55,120 nucleotides of DNA from a virus, in IMG/VR virus record IMGVR_UViG_3300037560_000072, positions 1 to 55,120 of that record; one strand, written 5' to 3'. The notes under the pieces were generated by a model. That model did no database searches and had not been told where the DNA came from. It saw only the letters and a list, made by a program, of their open reading frames with translations. Position numbers and translations under genes: made by a program. Below are positions 36,062 to 42,794 of the stretch, piece after piece (positions within the stretch are counted from its first letter, which is position 1; every line of letters begins with the position of its first letter).

Positions 36062-37411
36062 TCAATTCCGTGGTACGAAAATCTGGAGGCCCACGTAGTG
36101 CATTTCGCGTGCATATTGTGGCCCGAGCCGTTTCTTTTCCACTCCAGGTACCAGCTTCTTTATGAGGCGTCCTACTCCAACAGCACTCAGAGCATTCAGT
36201 CCATTGTCTTTACAGTAAGACTGATATTCTTCCATGAATCTCCTGGTCGGCTCAGAGTAGGTACATGCTTTGACCATGTCATCAACGAACTGAGAAAGTG
36301 AGCAGGTATCATGTCTGGCTTCGGTCTTGGCTTGTAGGAATGACTGAGAGACCGTGAAATGACCTTGCTTCTTGAGTCGCTTGAGACCAGCCAAGGCCCA
36401 ATTGAAGATACCCGGTAGTTCCCGACGAAGAGGCCACGAAGTCTTGCTTGAGTCCAGAAGAGACCGGTCTATCTCATGGTCCTGGAGTCGGACGTTCATA
36501 GGAACTACGATGAACCTATCCCATAGAGCCTCAGAGGTATCCTGGACTTGGGGAAAGACGTTGGTAGCTACAACGATCTTGGCGGTCATCTTGAGATGGA
36601 CAGGCTGCTTGTACTTGCGATCTACTAGGATAGTGTCTCCACCAGTGAATCGCTTAATGACTCCTTCGGCTAGGCGATCGATCTTGTTACAGTCCCCACA
36701 GAAGTTGACCAGCTTGCCGACCATCTCTTGGGGAGAGAATCTATTCCAGAAACACTCTAAAGGTACAGCACTTCTATTCTCAGTTCCAATCATGGCTTCC
36801 AGGATGTTACAGAGGGTAGACTTCCCGGTCTTGGCCTCACCGTACAGGATCAGCATAGACCTAAAGCTGGTATCCTTAGTGAGGCAGTAGCCGAACCATT
36901 CCTGCATGACCTCTTGGGAGGGTTTGTCTGGAAGAACCTTGTCAAGGAAGGACATAAATTTGGGACAGGTTACTTCTGGATCATAGTCATGGTCCATGAT
37001 CACAGTACTGAACCAGTTGGGGGTTGGACGCAGCTTAACTGAACGAACTCCCTCTGTTGAAAGGACATCTAGGTCCATGAGGCAGTCCTTGAAGGCCAGG
37101 AAGTTACTAGTATCGTCGTAGGACTCTATGTCCACGTAGAGTGGCATGTCCACTGTACTGGCTATGTTGACGTGTGGTAGTGATCGGATATGATTACGTA
37201 GTTCTCGGATGGAGGATGTCGAAGCGTCCTCATGTTCCTCCGTCATCCAGGTTACCATCATGCCCGTAATGTCGTCCTCGCTCACAACACGATAACGACC
37301 CATGGACCAGATCCACCATTCCTGCCGGTAGTACCGGAGAGTGGTAGGACTCCCGTACCTGTTCTTTACAAATTGAATTGCTAGCTGGTAGTAGTTCGTT
37401 CCTTTTGACAT
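36062..37411 (-). CDS. D5-like SF3 helicase
   Basis: 449 residues. Walker A GEAKTGKS (191-198), Walker B-like VNFCGDCNK (about 236-243), motif C VVATNVFP (N284) and WDRF arginine finger (297-300), in the order of superfamily 3 / D5 helicases; an N-terminal D5_N-like region is present and no primase zinc domain is obvious. It should unwind DNA at the replication fork. It lies in the minus arm, far from the polymerase operon, which is unusual. Confidence 0.85.
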   Translation of the reverse strand: MSKGTNYYQLAIQFVKNRYGSPTTLRYYRQEWWIWSMGRYRVVSEDDITGMMVTWMTEEHEDASTSSIRELRNHIRSLPHVNIASTVDMPLYVDIESYDDTSNFLAFKDCLMDLDVLSTEGVRSVKLRPTPNWFSTVIMDHDYDPEVTCPKFMSFLDKVLPDKPSQEVMQEWFGYCLTKDTSFRSMLILYGEAKTGKSTLCNILEAMIGTENRSAVPLECFWNRFSPQEMVGKLVNFCGDCNKIDRLAEGVIKRFTGGDTILVDRKYKQPVHLKMTAKIVVATNVFPQVQDTSEALWDRFIVVPMNVRLQDHEIDRSLLDSSKTSWPLRRELPGIFNWALAGLKRLKKQGHFTVSQSFLQAKTEARHDTCSLSQFVDDMVKACTYSEPTRRFMEEYQSYCKDNGLNALSAVGVGRLIKKLVPGVEKKRLGPQYAREMHYVGLQIFVPRN

Positions 37412-37728
37412 TTCGTCACTTCCTTTCTTGCCTGTCTGGGGTCAGAGCAGGCTCGACAGAGAATGACGCAACGTGCTAGAATCTCGTTTATTTGGTCACA
37501 GTTTTTCACGGTCGATGATCGGGATAGTTGTGAGATAGGAACGTCCGAGTCCCTTGGCTCGCCGACGTACTTGAACACGAAGCATCGTGGGTTATATGAA
37601 TCATCCTCCCAAAATCTTGCAAAGCCTCCTTCCAATGCTCGCCCCTTACCACACACAGCACATCCATAGGCTATTACAATTTTCAGCTTCCGAACGGCGA
37701 TGTAGGCGTCTTTTTCTTTGCGTGTCAT
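37381..37728 (-). CDS. HNH-like zinc protein lacking the usual His
   Basis: 115 residues. CAVC (about 23-26) and CRAC near residue 92 are spaced as the zinc knuckles of HNH proteins, with a CFVFKYVGEP segment where the LxFHH motif normally lies; the catalytic His is absent and the final CxxCH reads CRACSD. It is likely a degenerate, non-cutting HNH fold or an unrelated zinc domain. First gene after a strong promoter; SD AGGAGGAAAA. Overlaps the helicase start by 31 nt. Confidence 0.6.
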   Translation of the reverse strand: MTRKEKDAYIAVRKLKIVIAYGCAVCGKGRALEGGFARFWEDDSYNPRCFVFKYVGEPRDSDVPISQLSRSSTVKNCDQINEILARCVILCRACSDPRQARKEVTKCQKERTTTS

Positions 37729-37742
37729 TTTTCCTCCTGCTT

Positions 37743-37771
37743 ACTATAGGCAGGTCGCGGCACGAAGTCAA
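37743..37771 (-). promoter_or_regulatory. Sigma70-type promoter for HNH-like/helicase genes
   Basis: Minus strand: TTGACT (37771-37766), 17-bp spacer, TATAGT (37748-37743), GCC before the -10. The predicted start is about 8 bases upstream of the SD of 37381-37728. Confidence 0.82.
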
Positions 37772-37831
37772 CTAGAATCGAAAAATGTGGTCGGCCGTGA
37801 AACGTCGGGCACGCGACGATCCGGGAACGTA

Positions 37832-38020
37832 CTACCTTATCTTCTTTTGCATCGCCGCTTGCGAAACCGTTTTCTTCTTTCCGGCTTTTCGCATCGCTGC
37901 CGCTACTGCCATCAGGTAACGCTTCTTCTTGGACTTTTCCGGAGCGAACGTTGGACTTTCCAGTGTCTCTTTGATGTTGGAGCTGATTGTCTCCTGACTG
38001 TTTCCACCTTCCAGAGGCAA
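37832..38020 (-). CDS. Small basic protein
   Basis: 62 residues; SD GGGAGGAAC before the ATG. Lys-rich C-terminal half (EKSKKKRYLMAVAAAMRKAG). Likely nucleic-acid binding or virion associated; no family recognised. First of a run of small basic proteins. Confidence 0.6.
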   Translation of the reverse strand: MPLEGGNSQETISSNIKETLESPTFAPEKSKKKRYLMAVAAAMRKAGKKKTVSQAAMQKKIR

Positions 38021-38023
38021 TGG

Positions 38024-38398
38024 TTAGTTCCTCCCGTAATGCTTTTCATAGGCCCCACGACTGATGGGTTTCTTCTTGGCCGGTCTATCAGAGGCAGAAG
38101 AGGCTGCTTCCTTGGTAGTTTCTTCAACAGACTTCAAACCCTTCTTTATCTTGCCTGGCATCTTGGATGCACGCTCAACTAGTTCAAGAACACCACGAGC
38201 ACCTTCTGACAACGAACCCTTCTTCGCTTTAGGCTTGGCGGCTCCACCCCTACCTAAGAGTTTCTCAGTTCGGATCACAATGCGGCTAGCGTGGATGAAT
38301 GTCTTAGAAGTAGTTCGGCCATTCATTCTCTCAACTCGTACAATGCCCCTAGCCTTTGAAAGCTGCTTCTGAAGTTTCTCCCTATTGATTCCTGCCAT
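38024..38398 (-). CDS. Small basic protein, Lys/Arg/Ala-rich
   Basis: 124 residues. An N-terminal part with a beta hairpin (GIVRVERMNGRTTSKTFIH) is followed by a Lys/Ala/Ser-rich tail. No family recognised. Tightly packed with neighbours (1-4 nt). Confidence 0.62.
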   Translation of the reverse strand: MAGINREKLQKQLSKARGIVRVERMNGRTTSKTFIHASRIVIRTEKLLGRGGAAKPKAKKGSLSEGARGVLELVERASKMPGKIKKGLKSVEETTKEAASSASDRPAKKKPISRGAYEKHYGRN

Positions 38399-38781
38399 TA
38401 TGGTTTCTCTGTTGAGGTATTGTCCTTCTTATGCCACTTGGCTTTCTGTGCCATAGCTGACTGGGTGACCGTAGTGGTTGCCTCCTTACCTTTCTTCTTG
38501 GCACGCTTGGTCTTGTAATCTTTGTAGGACTTCTCCAGTTCATGGCCAGCGGCGGCACCAGCAAGACCAGCCTTGAGAAGACGGCCAGCCCTACCACGAC
38601 CGGACAGGGCAGCCGATGCACCAGCTAGGCCCTTCGTTAGGGTGGTTTCTCTACCGGGAGAGTCGTCTTTTGTCTGCTCGGACGGACGCGGACGCTTAGG
38701 TGACTGCTTGGGTGGTTGGATCGTGTCAGAGAGTTTCTTCTTTCGACGCCTGGTTGATTTGTAGATTGGGATGTTTGCCAT
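38398..38781 (-). CDS. Small basic protein with Ala/Gly helix
   Basis: 127 residues. Basic, Pro-rich N-terminus, central Ala/Gly/Leu helix (GLAGASAALSGRGRAGRLLK), basic tail. The central segment could touch membrane or pack against other helices. Unknown function; a packaged basic protein is possible. A TACCGGGAGAG copy lies at 38652. Confidence 0.6.
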   Translation of the reverse strand: MANIPIYKSTRRRKKKLSDTIQPPKQSPKRPRPSEQTKDDSPGRETTLTKGLAGASAALSGRGRAGRLLKAGLAGAAAGHELEKSYKDYKTKRAKKKGKEATTTVTQSAMAQKAKWHKKDNTSTEKP

Positions 38782-38960
38782 TAGATTTTCTTCTTACGAA
38801 GACGGTTCTTACAGGTCGTGTCACGCCACTGAGTACTCCACGAAATCCGGAAGGGGCTATAACCAAGACTGTCCCTACCACATTCAACGAAGGCATGGTC
38901 CATACTGGGTAGTTTGTGTGTCTTTAGTGCTTTGTTATTTGGAAACGTCACCTTTGCCAT
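38781..38960 (-). CDS. Small basic protein
   Basis: 59 residues. Predicted beta-rich, ending in a Lys/Arg cluster. The SD is the GGGAG of a dispersed element copy (38965-38975), 5-9 nt before ATG 38960. The stop overlaps the next start (TAATG). Unknown function. Confidence 0.6.
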   Translation of the reverse strand: MAKVTFPNNKALKTHKLPSMDHAFVECGRDSLGYSPFRISWSTQWRDTTCKNRLRKKKI

Positions 38961-38974
38961 TTTGCTCTCCCGGT

Positions 38975-39184
38975 TTAGAAGGCCGAAGCGAAGTTCTGGT
39001 GTGCTTGAGCCATGGCGATCAGGGCACGCTGCCTGTTGTTCATGGCTTGTCCAATGGCTTCCTGCATTTTGCCAAGTCGGCGACGTTTAGGTCGGGCGGC
39101 GTCACGGGCCTTTGACTCCTCTCGGGAGGCTAGGGCTTCTGTTCCTACTGATGCAAGGGCACCTGCGATCATTCCAATGGCCAT
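38975..39184 (-). CDS. Small helical protein
   Basis: 69 residues. A short hydrophobic N-terminal helix (about 1-15) precedes a charged, Ala/Arg-rich helical part. Its TAA stop overlaps the dispersed element copy at 38965. Possibly membrane-inserting; unknown. Confidence 0.55.
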   Translation of the reverse strand: MAIGMIAGALASVGTEALASREESKARDAARPKRRRLGKMQEAIGQAMNNRQRALIAMAQAHQNFASAF

Positions 39185-39187
39185 GGT

Positions 39188-39667
39188 TTATTCCTCTACT
39201 ATGCCACGTCTTCGTGTTCTCATATTAGCCGCTGGCTCGGCGAAGTTACCGCCAATCTGGCGTCCCTGCATGTTGGCGGGTTGCTGAAATCTGCTCATAC
39301 CTCCCGCACCACCTCCACCTCGTTGGGCCTGGAGTCTCTGCATAATGCTCTGGACTCCACCTTGCTGTCCTTGCCTTCCTTGCTGTAGCTGTTGTCGTTG
39401 GGACATCATTCGAGCGGAGAGACCTTTTTGGGCTATGGCGTTCTGTTGGCCTGCAAGTTTCTTCTTCTTAGTTAGACCTTGGGACATTCGTTCTGAGAGC
39501 ATACCAAGGGCTCCGGTTTGGCCAGTACGTTTTGCTGTTTGTCCAGTACGGGTTTGAATTGCTTGGCGAAGACGACTACCCATTCCCATTTGGGCTGTCT
39601 TGGCAGCTTGGTTTTGAGGGATACGCCGTCCTTGTTGGTTCATAGCGTATTGAGGTTTCTGTGCCAT
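39188..39667 (-). CDS. Gln/Gly/Arg-rich disordered protein
   Basis: 159 residues, low complexity, dominated by Gln, Gly, Arg and Met, with no hydrophobic core. Such proteins can be packaged or bind nucleic acid. No family recognised. Confidence 0.58.
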   Translation of the reverse strand: MAQKPQYAMNQQGRRIPQNQAAKTAQMGMGSRLRQAIQTRTGQTAKRTGQTGALGMLSERMSQGLTKKKKLAGQQNAIAQKGLSARMMSQRQQLQQGRQGQQGGVQSIMQRLQAQRGGGGAGGMSRFQQPANMQGRQIGGNFAEPAANMRTRRRGIVEE

Positions 39668-39669
39668 GG

Positions 39670-39924
39670 TTATACCTTATGCCTTTCCTCTTCGAGGCTC
39701 TTCTCCAGAGGAGGTACCTCATGGGGTTTGGGATTGAGAGTCATGTTTCGATACTGGTGGATAGCTTCCAGGGTAGTATGGCCTATGAGCATCCGCATTT
39801 CTTTCTTGGTGGCGGGGTGCCAGGCTTTGGATGCACTGCAACCGGTTAGCCAGATGAGGCCATAGCAGACTGCTACGGCGATGAGGCCCAGGAACATGAC
39901 TCGTGTGGTTGATCTGTCGTTCAT
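39670..39924 (-). CDS. Putative lipoprotein
   Basis: 84 residues. A basic start (MNDRSTTR), hydrophobic segment (about 9-25) and lipobox LTGC with C29 indicate a lipoprotein signal. The mature part is charged and helical. It could be a lysis-related outer-membrane component (o-spanin-like) or a superinfection factor; no partner i-spanin or endolysin was recognised next to it. Confidence 0.6.
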   Translation of the reverse strand: MNDRSTTRVMFLGLIAVAVCYGLIWLTGCSASKAWHPATKKEMRMLIGHTTLEAIHQYRNMTLNPKPHEVPPLEKSLEEERHKV

Positions 39925-39973
39925 GGTTTATTCTGTGGGGAAGCAGAAATTAGGGTTGCCAGGTACTTCTTCA

Positions 39974-40174
39974 TTAGCAGGTCGCTATTGTGGTTGTACA
40001 GGGATGCTGGGGAAAGACCGGTAGGTCCGTGTTGGGAGACTGCCAAGGGTACCTCCAAGGGTATGGAAATGCCTCCTGGTATGGACGTTTGGATTGGCCA
40101 CAGTGTGGACAGTAGCCACAGTGGGGACATCGGGGGTCTTTGGTCGGGACTAGTCTTTGGTCGGCTTCTGGCAT
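39974..40174 (-). CDS. Small double zinc-knuckle protein, possible frameshifted end
   Basis: 66 residues from ATG 40174 (SD AGGAG). CPHCGYCPHCG near residues 16-26 is a close pair of CxxC knuckles, then a Tyr/Trp/Pro-rich stretch. The last 20 residues look random, while the neighbouring frame down to 39921 continues a better C-terminus (HNSDLLMKKYLATLISASPQ). A real or sequencing frameshift near 40040 is possible. Confidence 0.5.
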   Translation of the reverse strand: MPEADQRLVPTKDPRCPHCGYCPHCGQSKRPYQEAFPYPWRYPWQSPNTDLPVFPQHPCTTTIATC

Positions 40175-40192
40175 ATTGGTTCTCCTATCCAC

Positions 40193-40221
40193 AGTATAGG
40201 CATGGGGAGGGGGAAAGTCAA
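40193..40221 (-). promoter_or_regulatory. Sigma70-type promoter
   Basis: Minus strand: TTGACT (40221-40216), 17-bp spacer, TATACT (40198-40193), GCC before the -10. Start predicted about 12 bases before ATG 40174. Confidence 0.8.
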
Positions 40222-40228
40222 GGGAAAT

Positions 40229-40444
40229 CTAGGAAAGTTCTCGGTTGAGGTTTCCTACCATTTTCTCGATTGCACCTTTGAGTGTGTCTTGCAACCAGTC
40301 AGTTTTTACCTTTACTAGGATGGTGTGGGGGATTATGAGACTGATGGAAACTTGAGCGGAATCGGTCATTCGCTCTTCGTCGTCAAAGACTGGACCGAAG
40401 GCGGGTAGGGTATCTTTTCTACTGTCAAATTGGTAGGTAATCAT
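40229..40444 (-). CDS. Small hypothetical protein
   Basis: 71 residues with SD GAGGAGAAC. Predicted beta strands (QVSISLIIPHTILVKVK) then a helix. Probably cotranscribed with the tRNA-like gene upstream. Function unknown. Confidence 0.65.
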   Translation of the reverse strand: MITYQFDSRKDTLPAFGPVFDDEERMTDSAQVSISLIIPHTILVKVKTDWLQDTLKGAIEKMVGNLNRELS

Positions 40445-40467
40445 TTGGGGTTCTCCTCGGCGATGTA

Positions 40468-40548
40468 AGCAGGGAGGGGACTCGAACCGCTATTTCCAGT
40501 ATCCGTCGGTGGCTAGCTTCTGGGGTACTACCTTTGTACGACCCTGCC
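40468..40548 (-). tRNA. tRNA-like gene with enlarged anticodon arm
   Basis: On the minus strand: acceptor GGCAGGG / CCCTGCT, perfect D-stem GTAC / GTAC with GG-containing loop, and T-arm with loop TTCGAGT (one mismatch in the stem). The anticodon stem can form as CCAG / CTGG but encloses about 20 nt instead of 7-9, so the anticodon is unclear; the loop holds CTAGCC. The predicted transcription start falls on its first base. About 81 nt. Confidence 0.5.
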
Positions 40549-40553
40549 GTGGT

Positions 40554-40582
40554 ATTATAGTCGGTGTTCGGGTACGAGTCAA
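40554..40582 (-). promoter_or_regulatory. Sigma70-type promoter firing into tRNA-like gene
   Basis: Minus strand: TTGACT (40582-40577), 17-bp spacer, TATAAT (40559-40554). Predicted start is at about 40548, the 5' base of the tRNA-like sequence, so no 5' leader would need removal. Confidence 0.85.
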
Positions 40583-40603
40583 GGGAAAAAGGGAATTTTT
40601 TGG

Positions 40604-40867
40604 TTATCTGGGTGGTGCTCCATGGTCTTCCATGCAATGAACAGATATACCAGCTATTTTTCTAATGACAGCAAGGAAAGCGTCTTTCCCCTCCTGAGTG
40701 GCTCCTGAATTGTCGGCCCAAGCGATTGTGGCGTGCATCATATAGCGGGCTAGCATAGTTGCATAGTCCCCCGGTGTATGTTGTACTCCTGACTTTCGGT
40801 CTTTTCCTAGAGCATCCTGGTAGTTACGCTCTCCGTCGATCAGTTTGTAAACTTCTGTGCGGGTCAT
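40604..40867 (-). CDS. Conserved small phage protein (EHGAPPR type)
   Basis: 87 residues with SD AAGGAAG. The pattern YKLIDGERNYQDALG, GDYATMLARYMMHA, then VIRKIAG and the end MEDHGAPPR is a form seen in many phage small proteins. It is all-helical and distantly MazG-like in look, but metal-binding residues cannot be assigned. Unknown function. Confidence 0.68.
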   Translation of the reverse strand: MTRTEVYKLIDGERNYQDALGKDRKSGVQHTPGDYATMLARYMMHATIAWADNSGATQEGKDAFLAVIRKIAGISVHCMEDHGAPPR

Positions 40868-40899
40868 CTAGAACTTCCTTTTCGTCGATCGGGGGATTA

Positions 40900-40974
40900 T
40901 AAGGAGGGGAGGAATCGAACCTCCCAACCGCATCCACGGCTAGACTGCTGCTCTACCTTTGAGACATACTCCCG
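40900..40974 (-). tRNA. tRNA-like gene, class I size
   Basis: On the minus strand about 75 nt: acceptor core GGGAG / CTCCT, D-arm CTC-AAAGGTA-GAG, T-arm GGAGG-TTCGATT-CCTCC, variable loop 5 nt. The anticodon stem GCAGT / GATGC (one mismatch) leaves a 9-nt loop; with one more pair the loop is TAGCCGT, which would place GCC as anticodon. Identity uncertain. It lies 20 bases behind a promoter. Confidence 0.55.
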
Positions 40975-41000
40975 TTCACAAGCTCCCAGTTTTTCATGGG

Positions 41001-41029
41001 ATTATAGGCGGGTTTTAGTGGGAAGTCAA
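41001..41029 (-). promoter_or_regulatory. Sigma70-type promoter upstream of tRNA-like gene
   Basis: Minus strand: TTGACT (41029-41024), 17-bp spacer, TATAAT (41006-41001), GCC before the -10. It would transcribe the tRNA-like gene at 40900-40974 and the genes after it. Confidence 0.85.
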
Positions 41030-41030
41030 G

Positions 41031-41048
41031 TTTCAACGAGCGTTGAAA
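41031..41048. promoter_or_regulatory. Inverted repeat abutting the -35 box
   Basis: TTTCAACG-AG-CGTTGAAA, a perfect 8-bp dyad 1 bp upstream of the -35 of the promoter at 41001-41029. It has the form of an operator or activator site. Confidence 0.5.
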
Positions 41049-41248
41049 GTAGGGATTTTGGTGAAATTTTGGTGAAAACTGGTGGTTCTATTCCGCTACA
41101 TTATCAGACTCTCTGGGGGCCGATGGGGGGTCCGATATTACTTGGGCCTAAGAATGTGTTATCCGGACGTACCGATCAGCTCTCCCGGTTATAGGACGCC
41201 CCAGTGAGAGCTAAGTGCGTGGTTATCGGACGATTGAAGTGGTACTGA

Positions 41249-41294
41249 CTGCCATTATGGCAGGTTCGAGGGCTTTGGACTGCCATTTTGGCAG
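41249..41294. repeat. Twin palindromes, likely operator pair
   Basis: CTGCCATTATGGCAG (41249-41263) and CTGCCATTTTGGCAG (41280-41294): two 6-bp-arm palindromes 31 bp apart centre to centre, about three helical turns, on the same DNA face. This is the usual form of a paired dimeric repressor site. Confidence 0.6.
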
Positions 41295-41369
41295 TGAAGT
41301 GTGACTTGACATGATCAAGGGGCCGATAATATTGCCCATCAATAAAAACATAACGCCCCAATGTGGGAC

Positions 41370-41440
41370 GCCTAACCCTAGACTTAACCTAGCCTAACTC
41401 TAAAGTTAGCCCAACCTAACTACGACGTCCAGCTAACCCG
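41370..41440. repeat. Degenerate CCTAAC / TTAGG repeats
   Basis: About six short copies of CCTAAC, TTAACC or GTTAGC within 70 bases, in both orientations. It could be an iteron-like array or chance in a low-complexity spacer; it runs into the end of the gene at 41420. Confidence 0.35.
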
Positions 41441-41593
41441 CACTATAGAGTGGACGTAACCACGTGGAACATAGATTGTGTCCATATTCGAGTTACCAGT
41501 CTCAACCACGTATCCCTCGGGTTTCTCCCGTGCAACACGATACCACTCCTGTCGTACCAGACCACTATAGTTGAACAACATTTGCACTTCCAT
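41420..41593 (-). CDS. Small hypothetical protein
   Basis: 57 residues from ATG 41593, with a G-rich SD. Predicted beta-rich with several aromatics (FNYSGLVRQEWYRVAREKP). No family recognised. The stop lies in the TTAGG repeat region. Confidence 0.55.
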   Translation of the reverse strand: MEVQMLFNYSGLVRQEWYRVAREKPEGYVVETGNSNMDTIYVPRGYVHSIVRVSWTS

Positions 41594-41608
41594 TTCAATC
41601 CCCCCATC

Positions 41609-41836
41609 TCACCTGACGCCGTGATGATCCTTACATGCCTTGACAAAGCAGCTATTACACAGCTTGATGCGGTCCCCACATCGACAGTCTGTCGGCTTAG
41701 TATCACGCACCCACGACCAGTAGCCCAACCTAGTACCCCCACTACCTACTGCCGCTTGCCACACATGCAAGGGACGAGACGGATGACTGTCCCAATAATC
41801 AAACCCGTCTAATGGCTTTTCCAATTTAACACTCAT
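41609..41836 (-). CDS. Small Cys-containing protein
   Basis: 75 residues, SD GGGAGGATTG. Trp/Gly-rich first half; CRCGDRIKLCNSC near residues 51-63 is a probable zinc knuckle. Function unknown. Confidence 0.6.
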   Translation of the reverse strand: MSVKLEKPLDGFDYWDSHPSRPLHVWQAAVGSGGTRLGYWSWVRDTKPTDCRCGDRIKLCNSCFVKACKDHHGVR

Positions 41837-41872
41837 ACTTCAATCCTCCCTTCTCACTTGTACCCACTATAT

Positions 41873-42217
41873 CTAGTAGCACGAGCAAGGATAAGTGTCA
41901 CAGCCCTTACAGATCGCACACCCACACTTCCCACGACACCCCTCACACCCATCTTCGGCGATGGTCTCACGATTGGCGTCACAATTGGGCCAGTATTCAC
42001 ACGACGGACAACCACACTTACCATCATCGTCCCCACAGCTACTACACTCATCACAAGCGACTAACTCATGATGCACCGTCCGCTGTGGGATAGTAACTTC
42101 CCGTTTCTCATAATCCCCATTAGACGCCATACACATAGCTTCATCTTCAGTGTCCGCTGTAATCGCATACCGCACATGAACCACCGATGTTTCGACAACT
42201 TCTGCTGTCCACTTCAT
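41873..42217 (-). CDS. Cysteine-rich protein (16 Cys)
   Basis: 114 residues. Residues 1-50 form a beta-rich part (AEVVETSVVHVRYAITA); the C-terminal half has 15 cysteines in two related blocks, each with a GKCGC core (GKCGCPSC and GKCGCAIC), an internal duplication. Metal binding is very likely (zinc or metallothionein-like); a disulfide-rich exported protein is less likely as no signal peptide is seen. Confidence 0.62.
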   Translation of the reverse strand: MKWTAEVVETSVVHVRYAITADTEDEAMCMASNGDYEKREVTIPQRTVHHELVACDECSSCGDDDGKCGCPSCEYWPNCDANRETIAEDGCEGCRGKCGCAICKGCDTYPCSCY

Positions 42218-42390
42218 TTCAACCTCCTTAGCTTCGGGTGCCGAATCTTGTGATGTGTCCCTTCACCATGATTTGGACCACGGATCTTGAATCCACACCT
42301 TATACACCGCTCGCGTGTACCCATAGACCTCACCACCCCTTGCATCAGGTGGAATCCACGCTCCGATAGTCCGTTTACAAGTTTCGTCAT
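42214..42390 (-). CDS. Small basic CxxC protein
   Basis: 58 residues from ATG 42390, which overlaps the upstream stop (TGATG). CIRCGFKIRG near residue 29 is one knuckle, followed by a His/Lys/Arg-rich tail. Unknown function. Confidence 0.58.
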   Translation of the reverse strand: MTKLVNGLSERGFHLMQGVVRSMGTRERCIRCGFKIRGPNHGEGTHHKIRHPKLRRLK

Positions 42391-42578
42391 CAGTACCCCC
42401 ACACTTCGTCTATGTCTGTCGAATCGCCCGGTCCACACTCTCCCCGTTCAACCTCCCCAAGTTCGTCCCTAAGCTCTCCAAACAGGGCCGATATTTCACG
42501 GTCCGCCTCATCCGACCCTAAGTCTACTCGAACGTTCTCCAGTATCCTGTCTAGCCCAACCAAGTCCGATACTTTCAC
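42390..42578 (-). CDS. Small acidic helical protein
   Basis: 62 residues, Asp/Glu-rich, predicted helical (VGLDRILENVRVDLGSDEAD). Coupled to both neighbours by short overlaps. Unknown function. Confidence 0.58.
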   Translation of the reverse strand: MKVSDLVGLDRILENVRVDLGSDEADREISALFGELRDELGEVERGECGPGDSTDIDEVWGY

Positions 42579-42778
42579 CGTTTATCCCCTGCCCGTTCTG
42601 TGTCATAACTACCACACTTCGGGCATAGTTTGAGGCCATTTACAGCGGCAGTCCACACATCATACTCGCCCCACGATCCACATGCTCGGCACATAATGTC
42701 CAGGTCAATTCCTAGCCCAGACATAATAGCACTGTCAACAGACCTACCACTAACGTACCACGGTAGCGTTACGTTCAC
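42575..42778 (-). CDS. Small zinc-ribbon protein
   Basis: 67 residues from a GTG start. CRACGSWGEYDVW and CPKCGS, 22 residues apart, make a four-cysteine zinc ribbon. The frame is open further upstream through the inverted repeat at 42795-42860 without a clear start, so the N-terminus is uncertain. Confidence 0.58.
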   Translation of the reverse strand: MNVTLPWYVSGRSVDSAIMSGLGIDLDIMCRACGSWGEYDVWTAAVNGLKLCPKCGSYDTERAGDKR

Positions 42779-42794
42779 GGTCTTGCCCCCTACA

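Larger units (their letters stand above)
40975..41419. promoter_or_regulatory. Regulatory region without genes, possible origin
   Basis: The longest gene-free stretch (about 445 bases). It contains a minus-strand promoter (41001-41029), an 8-bp inverted repeat next to its -35 (41031-41048), an exact dispersed element (41180-41190), two near-identical palindromes (41249-41263, 41280-41294) and degenerate TTAGG/CCTAAC repeats (41370-41440). The density of sites suggests a control region or replication origin; neither is proven. Confidence 0.5.

Noticed and set aside
40468-40974. Amber (UAG) recoding suggested by CTA in the anticodon loops
   Set aside because: TAG is used as a normal stop in several genes (3629, 6841, 8227, 9945, 54571), each next to a following start or terminator; no gene needs UAG read-through.
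41307-41330. Plus-strand TTGACA...TAATAT promoter-like sequence
   Set aside because: Spacer is only 15 bp and no plus-strand gene follows.
41176-41361. 61-residue minus-strand frame from a TTG start
   Set aside because: No SD, and it spans the twin palindromes and a dispersed element, which explain the sequence better as a control region.
41371-41440. Telomere-like repeats implying linear ends
   Set aside because: The CCTAAC/TTAGG copies are degenerate and in mixed orientation inside a closed genome.
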